A stretch of 64,000 nt of DNA from Pseudobdellovibrionaceae bacterium (lineage in GTDB: Bacteria > Bdellovibrionota > Bdellovibrionia > Bdellovibrionales > JAGQZY01). The stretch lies in NCBI GenBank assembly GCA_020635085.1, contig JACKAL010000002.1, forward strand, positions 124,001 to 188,000. Reading direction: 5' to 3'. Position numbers and translations under genes: made by a program. Position 1 is the first letter of the stretch; every line of letters begins with the position of its first letter. Under the pieces are notes generated by a model. That model worked only from the letters and a program-made list of their open reading frames with translations, searched no databases and was not told where the DNA came from. Shown one piece after another: positions 33,012 through 40,258 of the stretch.

Positions 33012-34324
33012 GCGCGGCGCTGGGCTATGCTCATGAGGCGTTCGATATCGTCCACTTCTTTGGGTGCTGACACCGTGAGAACATCCTGCCCTGTTGGAGT
33101 CACTAAAATATCATCCTCTATGCGCACACCTATGCCGCGATATTTTTCGGGTACCGTTTGGTCATCTTCGGGAATATAAAGGCCCGGCTCAATCGTGAGA
33201 ACCATCCCTGCCTCCAATTTACGAGAAACACCGTTAATCGAATACAAACCTGTATCGTGTACATCCATTCCTAAAAAATGTCCGATGTTGTGCGGGTAGT
33301 ATTTGGTAAAAGCTTTGGTTTTTATATTTTCTTCGACGGAACCTTTTAAAAATCCAATATCAATAAGTTCTTTTGTGAGTTTAGCACGGGCCGCCTCTTG
33401 AATATCGCTATAGCTGATACCAGGTCGAACCATTGCGATGAGTTCCTTTTGCACGCGTAAAACTCGCGAGTAAACATCTTTTTGGGCTTCGGTAAACTTG
33501 CCATTCATTGGATAGGTGCGTGTAATATCGGCGGTTAAATAGTGAGTCTCCGCTCCGGCATCCACGAGTAAAAGGTCGCCATCTTTCGTCGGCGAGTTAT
33601 TGTCTCGATAGTGGAGAATCGTGGCGTTTGCGCCTCCGGCGATGATCGAAAAATACCCTTCGCGGTGAGCGCCACGACTGAAAAATTCTTTAAACAAAAT
33701 CGCTTGGATATCTTTTTCGTTCATACCGCTCCATACTTGCTCCATCACGGATTTATGTGACTGAGCAGAGAGCTCACAGGACTGACGCAGCCACTGAACT
33801 TCTTGAGCTGATTTAATTAAACGCATTTCGCCGAGAATTTCTTTGCAATCAAAAATAGGAAGCATCCCTCGGCCCGTACGACCGAGAGTGGCGACATACT
33901 CTTTAATGGCGCGTATGATGTGCAAATCGCGCTCTGTGCCCTCGAGTGAATAATAAACCGCGTCGGCGTCTTTTAAAATTTTAGGAAGCTCAGTATAAAA
34001 ATCCTTAATGTCATATGAAACATCCGCGCCAAAATCTTTTTTAACGCCATCCAAGCCATAGCGATATCCATCCCAAATTTCTTTTGCTGGGTCTCGCGGG
34101 CGCACAAACATTTTGTACGGTTCACTTTGCCCAGGAGCCAAAACACAAATGGCATCCGGCTCCTCAAAGCCCGTAGCATAGACAAAAGGGCTCGCGGCAC
34201 GAAAACGCTCCCACCCTGACTCTTCACCCGAAAAAAGAATCATGACACTGTTTTTGAGTTTTGCAAAAATCTTCTCGCGGCGCTGTTTAAATTCGTCTGT
34301 GTTTTTAAATGTTTTATTTTTCAT
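33008..34324 (-). CDS. pepP: PepP, Xaa-Pro aminopeptidase
   Basis: M24B metallopeptidase of 438 residues that removes an N-terminal residue next to proline. It has an aminopeptidase P N-terminal domain (SGEESGWERFRAASPFVYAT). The pita-bread catalytic domain shows its metal ligands in VDAGAETHYLTADITRTYP, HNIGHFLGMDVHDTG, TIEPGLYIP and GVRIEDDILVT. Ribosome binding site AAGGTGGG before the ATG. With the exported S8 and S9 peptidases elsewhere in the window it fits peptide use as a nutrient source. Confidence 0.95.
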   Translation of the reverse strand: MKNKTFKNTDEFKQRREKIFAKLKNSVMILFSGEESGWERFRAASPFVYATGFEEPDAICVLAPGQSEPYKMFVRPRDPAKEIWDGYRYGLDGVKKDFGADVSYDIKDFYTELPKILKDADAVYYSLEGTERDLHIIRAIKEYVATLGRTGRGMLPIFDCKEILGEMRLIKSAQEVQWLRQSCELSAQSHKSVMEQVWSGMNEKDIQAILFKEFFSRGAHREGYFSIIAGGANATILHYRDNNSPTKDGDLLLVDAGAETHYLTADITRTYPMNGKFTEAQKDVYSRVLRVQKELIAMVRPGISYSDIQEAARAKLTKELIDIGFLKGSVEENIKTKAFTKYYPHNIGHFLGMDVHDTGLYSINGVSRKLEAGMVLTIEPGLYIPEDDQTVPEKYRGIGVRIEDDILVTPTGQDVLTVSAPKEVDDIERLMSIAQRRA

Positions 34325-34371
34325 CGACCCACCTTATGTTTTTCACACACCCTAATTAAACTATACTAATT

Positions 34372-35328
34372 TTAAAAATCATATTTTTTAATCAAGCGTT
34401 CAATCTGCGACGCTGCTCCTTGTTTTCCAACTTGGATGAGGCGTAAACGTTGATCAAAATCTGCCATGTCAAATGCGGATGTGTCTATCTGTATCGTCTC
34501 CTGAATTCCAAAACCACTTGCACTACGCAAAGCCACATGCACAGGCACCCAACTAAACCATACCCAACTGGTATCGTCCCATGAAGCAAAATCTTTCTCC
34601 GATGGATTTTCGAGAACATTAATGAGAACGATTAATTCGGCGCCATTTTTCTTTAAGTACGACACCGCATCAGCAAGCGCGTAGGGTGCCGCTAATGATT
34701 GCGCCTCGGCAAACAGAGGCGGATACTGCCAACAGGATTTAAGCACGTTACGAAGAGCGCCTTTTTTAACCAAGGCGGAACGCGAAGACTCCCTTTTTAT
34801 ATACGGACAAGCAAACGGCAGCTTTGTGGATTCCACTCTTTCAGACGCGAAAACTTTAGCTAAGTATTTATCGTATTCGCTGATGGTTGTTGGTTGCATT
34901 TTTTTAGAAAATAAATTGGATGAAGAAAAGCTTACCTTAGGTAACTGAGATATCTTCCAGTCCACCTCATGGCTTTGACCATTTAAGGAATACAAGGCTC
35001 CAACCAAAGCACCCCACTCCAAGCCTACTGTTGCCACTACTGGAATTTTTTGTCGCTCCAACTCTTGAAGGGCGCCAATTTCGGCCAGAACCTTAGCTCC
35101 GCCTGGACCAAAAATCACTCCTACGCGCGGGGCTTTTTCGGCGATAAATTCAGGTACATGAACCACGTCCCCTGGATGATTCGTCGTCTGTTGTTCATTG
35201 GGATTGACCACCACCGGGTGGTCTGCCACTTGTGGTTGCGTACTCTTTTTAAAAAATCCTTGGCACCCAGCAAGCAGAAATCCAAATAACAAAAACGCTA
35301 TATGCCCTTTGTATTTTCGATAGTTCAT
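34372..35328 (-). CDS. patatin-fold lipoprotein lacking its catalytic serine
   Basis: A 318-residue lipoprotein (MNYRKYKGHIAFLLFGFLLAGC, lipobox LAGC). After a linker it shows a patatin-like core: RVGVIFGPGGAKVLAEIGAL at about 68-87, then ATVGLEWGALVGALYSLNG. In active patatins this second block is GTSAGALVGALY, with the Ser as nucleophile. Here residues 102-106 are GLEWG, so Ser is replaced by Glu104. The catalytic Asp-Gly motif is also missing before AVSYLKKNGAEL. It is probably a pseudo-enzyme or binding protein. Start ATG 35328 follows AAAGG; it begins two bases after the ispA stop. Confidence 0.85.
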   Translation of the reverse strand: MNYRKYKGHIAFLLFGFLLAGCQGFFKKSTQPQVADHPVVVNPNEQQTTNHPGDVVHVPEFIAEKAPRVGVIFGPGGAKVLAEIGALQELERQKIPVVATVGLEWGALVGALYSLNGQSHEVDWKISQLPKVSFSSSNLFSKKMQPTTISEYDKYLAKVFASERVESTKLPFACPYIKRESSRSALVKKGALRNVLKSCWQYPPLFAEAQSLAAPYALADAVSYLKKNGAELIVLINVLENPSEKDFASWDDTSWVWFSWVPVHVALRSASGFGIQETIQIDTSAFDMADFDQRLRLIQVGKQGAASQIERLIKKYDF

Positions 35329-35329
35329 T

Positions 35330-36175
35330 TTATATTTGCCTTTCGCGGTTATAGGAAAAAAACGTAAGGAGCTCTTCGCTTCCTGGCGGTAGTGTCTGCA
35401 CCATCTCTTGTGCGTCTTTAAGTAGATCATCTAAATAGGCATTGGTTTCGCCCTCACTCCAGTAGGACAAGACACTGTTTGCCGAGCCCATTTCTCTATC
35501 GAGAAGGTCATCGCGCACCTGAAACGCAATTCCCAAGCTTTCCCCTAAGCATCGCGCCACTTCTATCTGAGATGTATTGAGTTGGGTGATCACAGCCGCG
35601 CCCTCTAGCGCCGCCGCAATAAGTGCTGCGGTCTTCCCACGATGGGTAAGCAAAGCGCCCTCAATCGAATGAAGTGGTGCGCCCAAAGACATGTCCATCG
35701 CTTGGCCACCTACCATGCCCGACATTCCTGCGGCACTCGACAAACACAATACAAGGGGCCCACTCAGCTGTGCACGGGATGAATAACTTTGGGCAATGAT
35801 GTAAAACGCCTCAGTCAAAAGAGCATCGCCAGCCAAGAGTGCCAAGGCCTCTCCAAAAATTTTGTGATTGGTGGGCTTGCCGCGACGGATATCGTCGTTG
35901 TCCATGCTGGGCAGATCATCATGAATCAGGGAATAGGTATGAATCAGCTCTATCGCCGCGGCATAGGGGATGGCCTCTTGCGCCTGTCCACCAAAGGCCA
36001 TCGCTGCTTGTAAACACAGATTAGGACGAAAACGTTTTCCTCCACTAAAAAGAGAATAGGCCATCGCCTCCACCAACTGTGGTGATAAGGAACGGGTCTC
36101 CCCTCCACGTTTTGCAAAATGCTGTCGAAGGAATGTTTCGATGTCTTCCGAAGCAGAAATCATGTTAGCGCTCAA
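35330..36175 (-). CDS. ispA: IspA, farnesyl diphosphate synthase
   Basis: A 281-residue trans-prenyl transferase making C15 diphosphate from IPP and DMAPP for quinones and undecaprenyl carriers. First aspartate-rich motif DDLPSMDND near 83, second DDLLD near 213, plus GGKRFRP and the chain-length region upstream of the first motif. It overlaps the 3' end of xseB by 11 bases, giving the typical xseA-xseB-ispA order. Confidence 0.95.
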   Translation of the reverse strand: MSANMISASEDIETFLRQHFAKRGGETRSLSPQLVEAMAYSLFSGGKRFRPNLCLQAAMAFGGQAQEAIPYAAAIELIHTYSLIHDDLPSMDNDDIRRGKPTNHKIFGEALALLAGDALLTEAFYIIAQSYSSRAQLSGPLVLCLSSAAGMSGMVGGQAMDMSLGAPLHSIEGALLTHRGKTAALIAAALEGAAVITQLNTSQIEVARCLGESLGIAFQVRDDLLDREMGSANSVLSYWSEGETNAYLDDLLKDAQEMVQTLPPGSEELLTFFSYNRERQI

Positions 36176-36380
36176 ACTTCTCCGTTACCGGTTGACCCTT
36201 TTCATCGACAGAAAGCAGCACTTGTACTTTTTGCTCCGCCTCTTCTAACTCTTTGTTGCACGCCTGCGATAGACGTACGCCCTCTTCGAATAGTTTGATG
36301 GATTCTTCGAGAGTTTGCTCGTTGCTCTCCATTTTGGCCACAATCTGTTCGAGGCGGCTTAATTTTTTTTCGAAATCCAT
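36165..36380 (-). CDS. xseB: XseB, exonuclease VII small subunit
   Basis: The 71-residue small subunit: DFEKKLSRLEQIVAKMESNE and LEESIKLFEEGVRLSQACNKEL are family hallmarks. It forms the coiled regulatory shell of exonuclease VII around XseA. It lies 12 bp after xseA and overlaps ispA. Confidence 0.96.
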   Translation of the reverse strand: MDFEKKLSRLEQIVAKMESNEQTLEESIKLFEEGVRLSQACNKELEEAEQKVQVLLSVDEKGQPVTEKFER

Positions 36381-36391
36381 GTTTTACTCCT

Positions 36392-37846
36392 CTATTTTTT
36401 ATTCTTTTTGTCTTTTACAACTGTCACCAACTCACCATCGTGTAGACGTACAGTAAGCTCATCGTTTTTGACAACATCCTTAACACTGCGAACGGCCTTG
36501 TCCTCGTGAAACATAATCGAATAACCACGACCAAGTACCTTGAGTGGACTTAAGCCATCAAGCATGCCAATAGATTTTTGCACCCGATCACGGGCGCGCA
36601 ATAACTGGGTTTGCATTTCCTGCTGAAGCATTCTTCTTGCGCTAACAACCTGTGCCCGTTTGGTGCTCACCATTGTACGCGGACTTTGTAGGCGCCCCTG
36701 CATTACTTGTACACGCAAAACTTTTTCGCTGTGATAGCGCGTCCACGCCATAGATAATCTCTGAGTAAGTTCATCACAGCGAAGAGCTAAATCCTCGAGA
36801 CGACGTTTGGGGTCTACCAGTTGCTTTTGTAAAGCACCAATCCCCATTTTTCGCTTTTCGATAAAAATCTTTACTCCGCGCTGAAGGCGTTGCTCAAGTG
36901 CGAGAATTTTTTCTTTTATCTCGCTGGCACTTTTGGCCACTACCTCAGCCGCCGCCGACGGTGTCGGCGCACGGTAGTCGGCAACAAAGTCGGCAATGGT
37001 AAAGTCGATTTCGTGGCCAACGGCTGAAATGATGGGAATGTGGGATTTAAAAATTGCACGGGCGACAATCTCTTCGTTAAAGCACCACAGGTCCTCAATG
37101 GAACCTCCTCCACGTCCTACAATCAACACATCAAAAAGATCTAAGCGATTCGCAAGCTCAATACCACGAACCACTTCTTGAGCCGCACCATCGCCCTGCA
37201 CGCGCGCCGGAATAATGGTGATCTCTGCACCCCGGTACCGTCGCGACAAAACGTTAAGAATATCTTGAATGGCCGCTCCCGTTGGCGATGTGACAATGCC
37301 AATATGTTTGGGTAACAGTGGGAGCGCTTTTTTATGTTCCGGAGCAAACAGCCCCTCAAGGCGCAACTTTTCTTTGAGCTGTTCAAACGCTTTTTGCAAA
37401 GCACCGGCGCCCACCGGCTCCATAGATTCACAAAAAATCTGATAGGTGCCACGCGGCTCATACACGGTGATACGTCCACGCACCATCACTTCCATACCGC
37501 TCTCGGGACGGAACTTTAACCGCGCATTAAATCCCTTAAACATAACTGCATTTATTTGCGAGCGCTCGTCTTTAAGGCTGAAATAAAAATGTCCTGAGGT
37601 ATGGGCTTTGAAGTTTGAAATTTCTCCGCGTATCCATACACTGGAAAAATTCTTTTCGATCTGTGCTTTTAATAGCCCATTAATATCCGAAACCGAAAAA
37701 ATTTTTTCTTCAGCACTCTCCTCGGGCAGAGACATTTGCTCTTCCAATGACAGCTGTGCTTCTGCAGCCGCTGGCTTTTTGCGCACCGTTTCGGGTGTTG
37801 GCTCTAATAGAGTAGACCATTTGTCGGTTGGGGTTTGTTGACTCAC
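36392..37846 (-). CDS. xseA: XseA, exonuclease VII large subunit
   Basis: A 484-residue nuclease subunit that degrades single-stranded DNA. An OB-fold DNA-binding domain follows an extra N-terminal segment of about 45 residues (ISNFKAHTSGHFYFSLKDE). The catalytic domain has GVITSPTGAAIQDIL-like and IIVGRGGGSIEDLW, SAVGHEIDFTIADFVADYRAPTP. A long coiled coil and a small C-terminal cap (GRGYSIM) end the protein. The N-terminal segment (PTPETVRKKPAAAEAQLS) is longer than usual. First gene of xseA-xseB-ispA. Confidence 0.96.
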   Translation of the reverse strand: MSQQTPTDKWSTLLEPTPETVRKKPAAAEAQLSLEEQMSLPEESAEEKIFSVSDINGLLKAQIEKNFSSVWIRGEISNFKAHTSGHFYFSLKDERSQINAVMFKGFNARLKFRPESGMEVMVRGRITVYEPRGTYQIFCESMEPVGAGALQKAFEQLKEKLRLEGLFAPEHKKALPLLPKHIGIVTSPTGAAIQDILNVLSRRYRGAEITIIPARVQGDGAAQEVVRGIELANRLDLFDVLIVGRGGGSIEDLWCFNEEIVARAIFKSHIPIISAVGHEIDFTIADFVADYRAPTPSAAAEVVAKSASEIKEKILALEQRLQRGVKIFIEKRKMGIGALQKQLVDPKRRLEDLALRCDELTQRLSMAWTRYHSEKVLRVQVMQGRLQSPRTMVSTKRAQVVSARRMLQQEMQTQLLRARDRVQKSIGMLDGLSPLKVLGRGYSIMFHEDKAVRSVKDVVKNDELTVRLHDGELVTVVKDKKNKK

Positions 37847-38277
37847 GACATAGCAAAGTAGTGGGATGTCTTAGGCGGGTCAAGGGTTACAACCCGGATC
37901 AATGCATGAGGTAAAAAGACAAAAAAAATTCTGTGGCTGCTAGAAGAAACAAGGAAATCCCAAGTCAGAAGGTGGGTGACCATAATAACAACTTTAGGCT
38001 TCCCAGCTTAAACTGGGCCTGCTCACCATTGTCAGGGACAGTCCCCGAAATTATGCTTGTAGGATTTCTGTAATCTTAGCTTTTGCCACAGAATCCTAAG
38101 CACAAGAATACCAAAGGTTTTCGAAAAGGTCAGAGATTTTTTGTAGGACCTGGCCCAACTAGCTTAAAAACCCCCTCTTGGCGACCTATCGCAACAAAAA
38201 GTATAGTCTTTTTGTCCGGAGGACTCGAGCGCGTGCCCACCCTAAAGATTTTACTGTCTTATTCCGATACACTGGGC
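37847..38277. other. intergenic region, no gene recognised
   Basis: About 430 bp with the xseA promoter region. It includes a small hairpin CCCAG-CTTAAA-CTGGG near 37998 and the segment GGGACAGTCCCCGAAATT near 38034-38051. GTCCCCGAAAT from the latter recurs near 23833. The longer open frame that enters from 38083 has no ribosome binding site or coding character before 38278. No known riboswitch or small RNA was recognised. Confidence 0.5.
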
Positions 38278-38490
38278 ATGGATATACAAACTCTAGATGA
38301 GCTCACAAAATGGATGGCTTTTTCGTATGGTGTTTTGCTTTTTTTCGTGTTGGAATTTCCCCCCATGAAAGCGGTGGAAAAAAAATCCCCGGAACTTTTT
38401 CTCATTTTGAGACGTCACCAATCCCTCGCCCTTTTTTGCATGTGGTTTAGTGCCGCCTGGATCTTGCAAGATTTATGGTTCGCCCATTAA
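38278..38490 (+). CDS. small two-span membrane protein
   Basis: About 70 residues from ATG 38278, with two hydrophobic segments: WMAFSYGVLLFFVLEFPP and LALFCMWFSAAWILQDLWF, separated by a charged loop KAVEKKSPELFLILRRHQ. No family recognised. The ribosome binding site is weak, so the start and even expression are uncertain. A T-run follows the stop. Confidence 0.5.
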   Translation: MDIQTLDELTKWMAFSYGVLLFFVLEFPPMKAVEKKSPELFLILRRHQSLALFCMWFSAAWILQDLWFAH

Positions 38491-38518
38491 ATTTACCCTT
38501 TTTTTAGCCCAAAAGTCT

Positions 38519-38545
38519 TAAGTCGAGACGCTTTTTTACCGATAT
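38519..38545 (+). promoter_or_regulatory. sigma-28 (FliA)-like promoter before the coiled-coil gene
   Basis: TAAG (38519-38522), 15 bp, ACCGATAT (38538-38545), near the FliA consensus TAAA-N15-GCCGATAA. It sits 27 bp upstream of ATG 38572. Confidence 0.35.
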
Positions 38546-38571
38546 TAGACATAGGAATTCAAGGGGGACCT

Positions 38572-39726
38572 ATGCATAAATCCTTGTTGGCTATGCTCTT
38601 ATCTTTATTTTTAGTTCTCAGCCTTAGCGCCCGTGCGGAAAAAGCTGCAACTGATGGCGGCGATGACGATGATGAAACCCCCAGTAGAGAAAAAAGTTGT
38701 GAAAAAGCCTTAGAAAAAGCCTACGATCGCGTCCTCAGTGTGCGCAATAGTAACGCGCAAGCCGTGGTTCAACCAGCCGCCAACCAACAAAACCAAAACG
38801 GCCAACAGTCTACTGGTAATCCGATTACAGACATGGCTAATAAAATGGCGCAAGGAGATCAGAAAATGGCTGAACTCCAAAAACAACAGTTGGAGCAAAT
38901 GCACAAGGTTGACCAAGAGCAAGCGAAGCAAATGGAGAAGATAGACGATAAAATCCATGAGTTCCAGCGCGCTGATTATGATCGTCGTATGAAAATTAAA
39001 GAGGCTGAGTCCGCCAAAAGACAAACCGATTCTAAAATCCGCAAGCAATGTCGAGCCAACGCAAACACCAATTATGCTAAATTGTTAGAAATCAATAGTG
39101 GTCTTGCAGCAAAAACAACTTATAAAGTCACTTCCATGAGTCAAGCCAGCGGTACGCGCGCGCGCCTGAAACAAAAGAAAAAGGACTTCTATAATGAGTG
39201 CATGGTTGACCCCTCCACTCAGGAAGATTTATCTTCAGCCGAAGATGAGCTCAACACAAAACTAAATAATTTCAAAATCAAGCGCGAAGAAATTCTATCA
39301 GATGTCGCCTACCAAGAAGCCAAAATACCTAAAATGTTAGCGCAAATGGACGACGAGCGTCGCTATATTGCACAGTCCACGGCAATGCAGGCCAATGCCA
39401 TTGAAAAAGCCCAACAGCAAGCCATGATGGGGATGGCTTTCGCCATGATGACAAGCTTGACGAACTCTAATGGGCGTGTGCAGGCTGCCGGCACTTCGCA
39501 AAATTCGAATGATATTTTAAATCGATGGCCAAGTATAAAATCCATTTGTATGAACGAGCAGCAGGCGCAACCTGAGGAAGTACCATCGGATCTACTGGGC
39601 ATTTTTGATCCCGTCAATAAAGCCTGTAGACCGCTCGCCGCTAAAGAGGGACGAGAGGGCTGCGTGCGTAGTTCTGGCAGACAGAGCTTTACCCCTCGCT
39701 CCAACATACAGGGTGCTTCGCAATAA
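38572..39726 (+). CDS. exported Gln-rich coiled-coil protein
   Basis: A 384-residue exported protein: signal peptide MHKSLLAMLLSLFLVLSLSARA, then an acidic patch (DGGDDDDE). Two coiled-coil blocks span about 85-165 and 205-290, rich in Gln, Lys and Met (KMAELQKQQLEQMHKVDQEQ). The C-terminal region has three cysteines (SICMN, ACRPL, GCVR). No named family. GGGGGACC ribosome binding site. A FliA-like promoter hints at motility or attack-phase expression (inference). Confidence 0.75.
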   Translation: MHKSLLAMLLSLFLVLSLSARAEKAATDGGDDDDETPSREKSCEKALEKAYDRVLSVRNSNAQAVVQPAANQQNQNGQQSTGNPITDMANKMAQGDQKMAELQKQQLEQMHKVDQEQAKQMEKIDDKIHEFQRADYDRRMKIKEAESAKRQTDSKIRKQCRANANTNYAKLLEINSGLAAKTTYKVTSMSQASGTRARLKQKKKDFYNECMVDPSTQEDLSSAEDELNTKLNNFKIKREEILSDVAYQEAKIPKMLAQMDDERRYIAQSTAMQANAIEKAQQQAMMGMAFAMMTSLTNSNGRVQAAGTSQNSNDILNRWPSIKSICMNEQQAQPEEVPSDLLGIFDPVNKACRPLAAKEGREGCVRSSGRQSFTPRSNIQGASQ

Positions 39727-39739
39727 CACTGTTTGATTG

Positions 39740-39769
39740 GCTCCCCTTTTCATCGCAAAGATGGGGAGC
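39740..39769 (+). terminator. weak terminator-like hairpin
   Basis: GCTCCCC (39740-39746) pairs with GGGGAGC (39763-39769) around a 16-base loop; no T-run follows. Confidence 0.3.
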
Positions 39770-39840
39770 TCCCGCTAAAACACCACAGAGTGATCCCATG
39801 CCTCGATTTAAACTTTATAAAACCTTCTCGTTACGCTCCT

Positions 39841-39860
39841 ATTTATGAGATGGGTTCTAG
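39841..39860. repeat. REP-like repeat half copy
   Basis: ATTTATGAGATGGGTTCTAG. Its reverse complement shares 19 bases with 47768-47786, where the motif forms a complete hairpin. Twelve bases (CATCTCATAAAT) recur at 28699-28710. Confidence 0.5.
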
Positions 39861-40086
39861 ACAAAAGACCAACTCCAGTATGTCCAATTCGGTTGCACTT
39901 TTCTAAAAAATTTTTTACGCCGTTTTAATACCTCGATGCCCCTGAAATGCGCTCTTACAAAGGTATAAATATGAACCCGCAACAGACCAGTTGTTTCCCT
40001 CTCAAACCCAGGTTGAACTCTTCCCTTCTGTCCTTTAAACTACTAGCGAGTTCATCGTTTTATGATTCATGAAGGGAGCGTAGCTC

Positions 40087-40227
40087 CACTTTTTAGGAGG
40101 GATTCGTCGAGGGGCTCATAATAGTGGCTCCGACAAGCGTGAAGCGTTCGCGGCTGAAAGCCGCGATGTCGGCGAAGCAGGAGCTGTCCCTATTATGAGC
40201 CCCTCGACGAATCCCTCCTAAAAAGTG
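40087..40227. repeat. 141-bp near-perfect palindromic element
   Basis: Arms at 40087-40123 and 40191-40227 are perfect 37-bp reverse complements, starting CACTTTTTAGGAGGG and ending CCCTCCTAAAAAGTG. The 67-bp centre adds GCTCC/GGAGC, CCGACA/TGTCGG and CGCGGCT-GAA-AGCCGCG, so almost the whole element can fold into one cruciform or RNA hairpin. It ends 31 bp before the PBP1A start. It has no T-run typical of terminators and no open frame of its own. It could be a MITE-like element, a REP/BIME-type unit or a regulatory hairpin. No clear target-site duplication was seen. Confidence 0.92.
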
Positions 40228-40258
40228 CTTTACATCGGCGCCTCGGGGAGGTCCTAAC

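Larger units (their letters stand above)
39727..40086. other. non-coding spacer with hairpin and REP-like half element
   Basis: No gene seen in this 360-bp stretch after the coiled-coil gene. It holds a GCTCCCC/GGGGAGC hairpin (39740-39769) that may end that transcript, and the repeat fragment at 39841-39860. Confidence 0.5.

Noticed and set aside
37847..38050. Riboswitch or small RNA (c-di-GMP, SRP or 6S-like) in the spacer
   Set aside because: Only a single short hairpin and a weak long-range pairing are visible; none of the conserved cores are present.
23833..38051. Repeat sharing GTCCCCGAAAT near 23833 and 38041
   Set aside because: Only 11 bases shared with unrelated flanks; not enough to call a repeat family from this window.
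38083..38277. N-terminal extension of the small membrane protein at 38278
   Set aside because: Starts at TTG with no ribosome binding site, is basic and low in coding character, and contains none of the protein's hydrophobic features.
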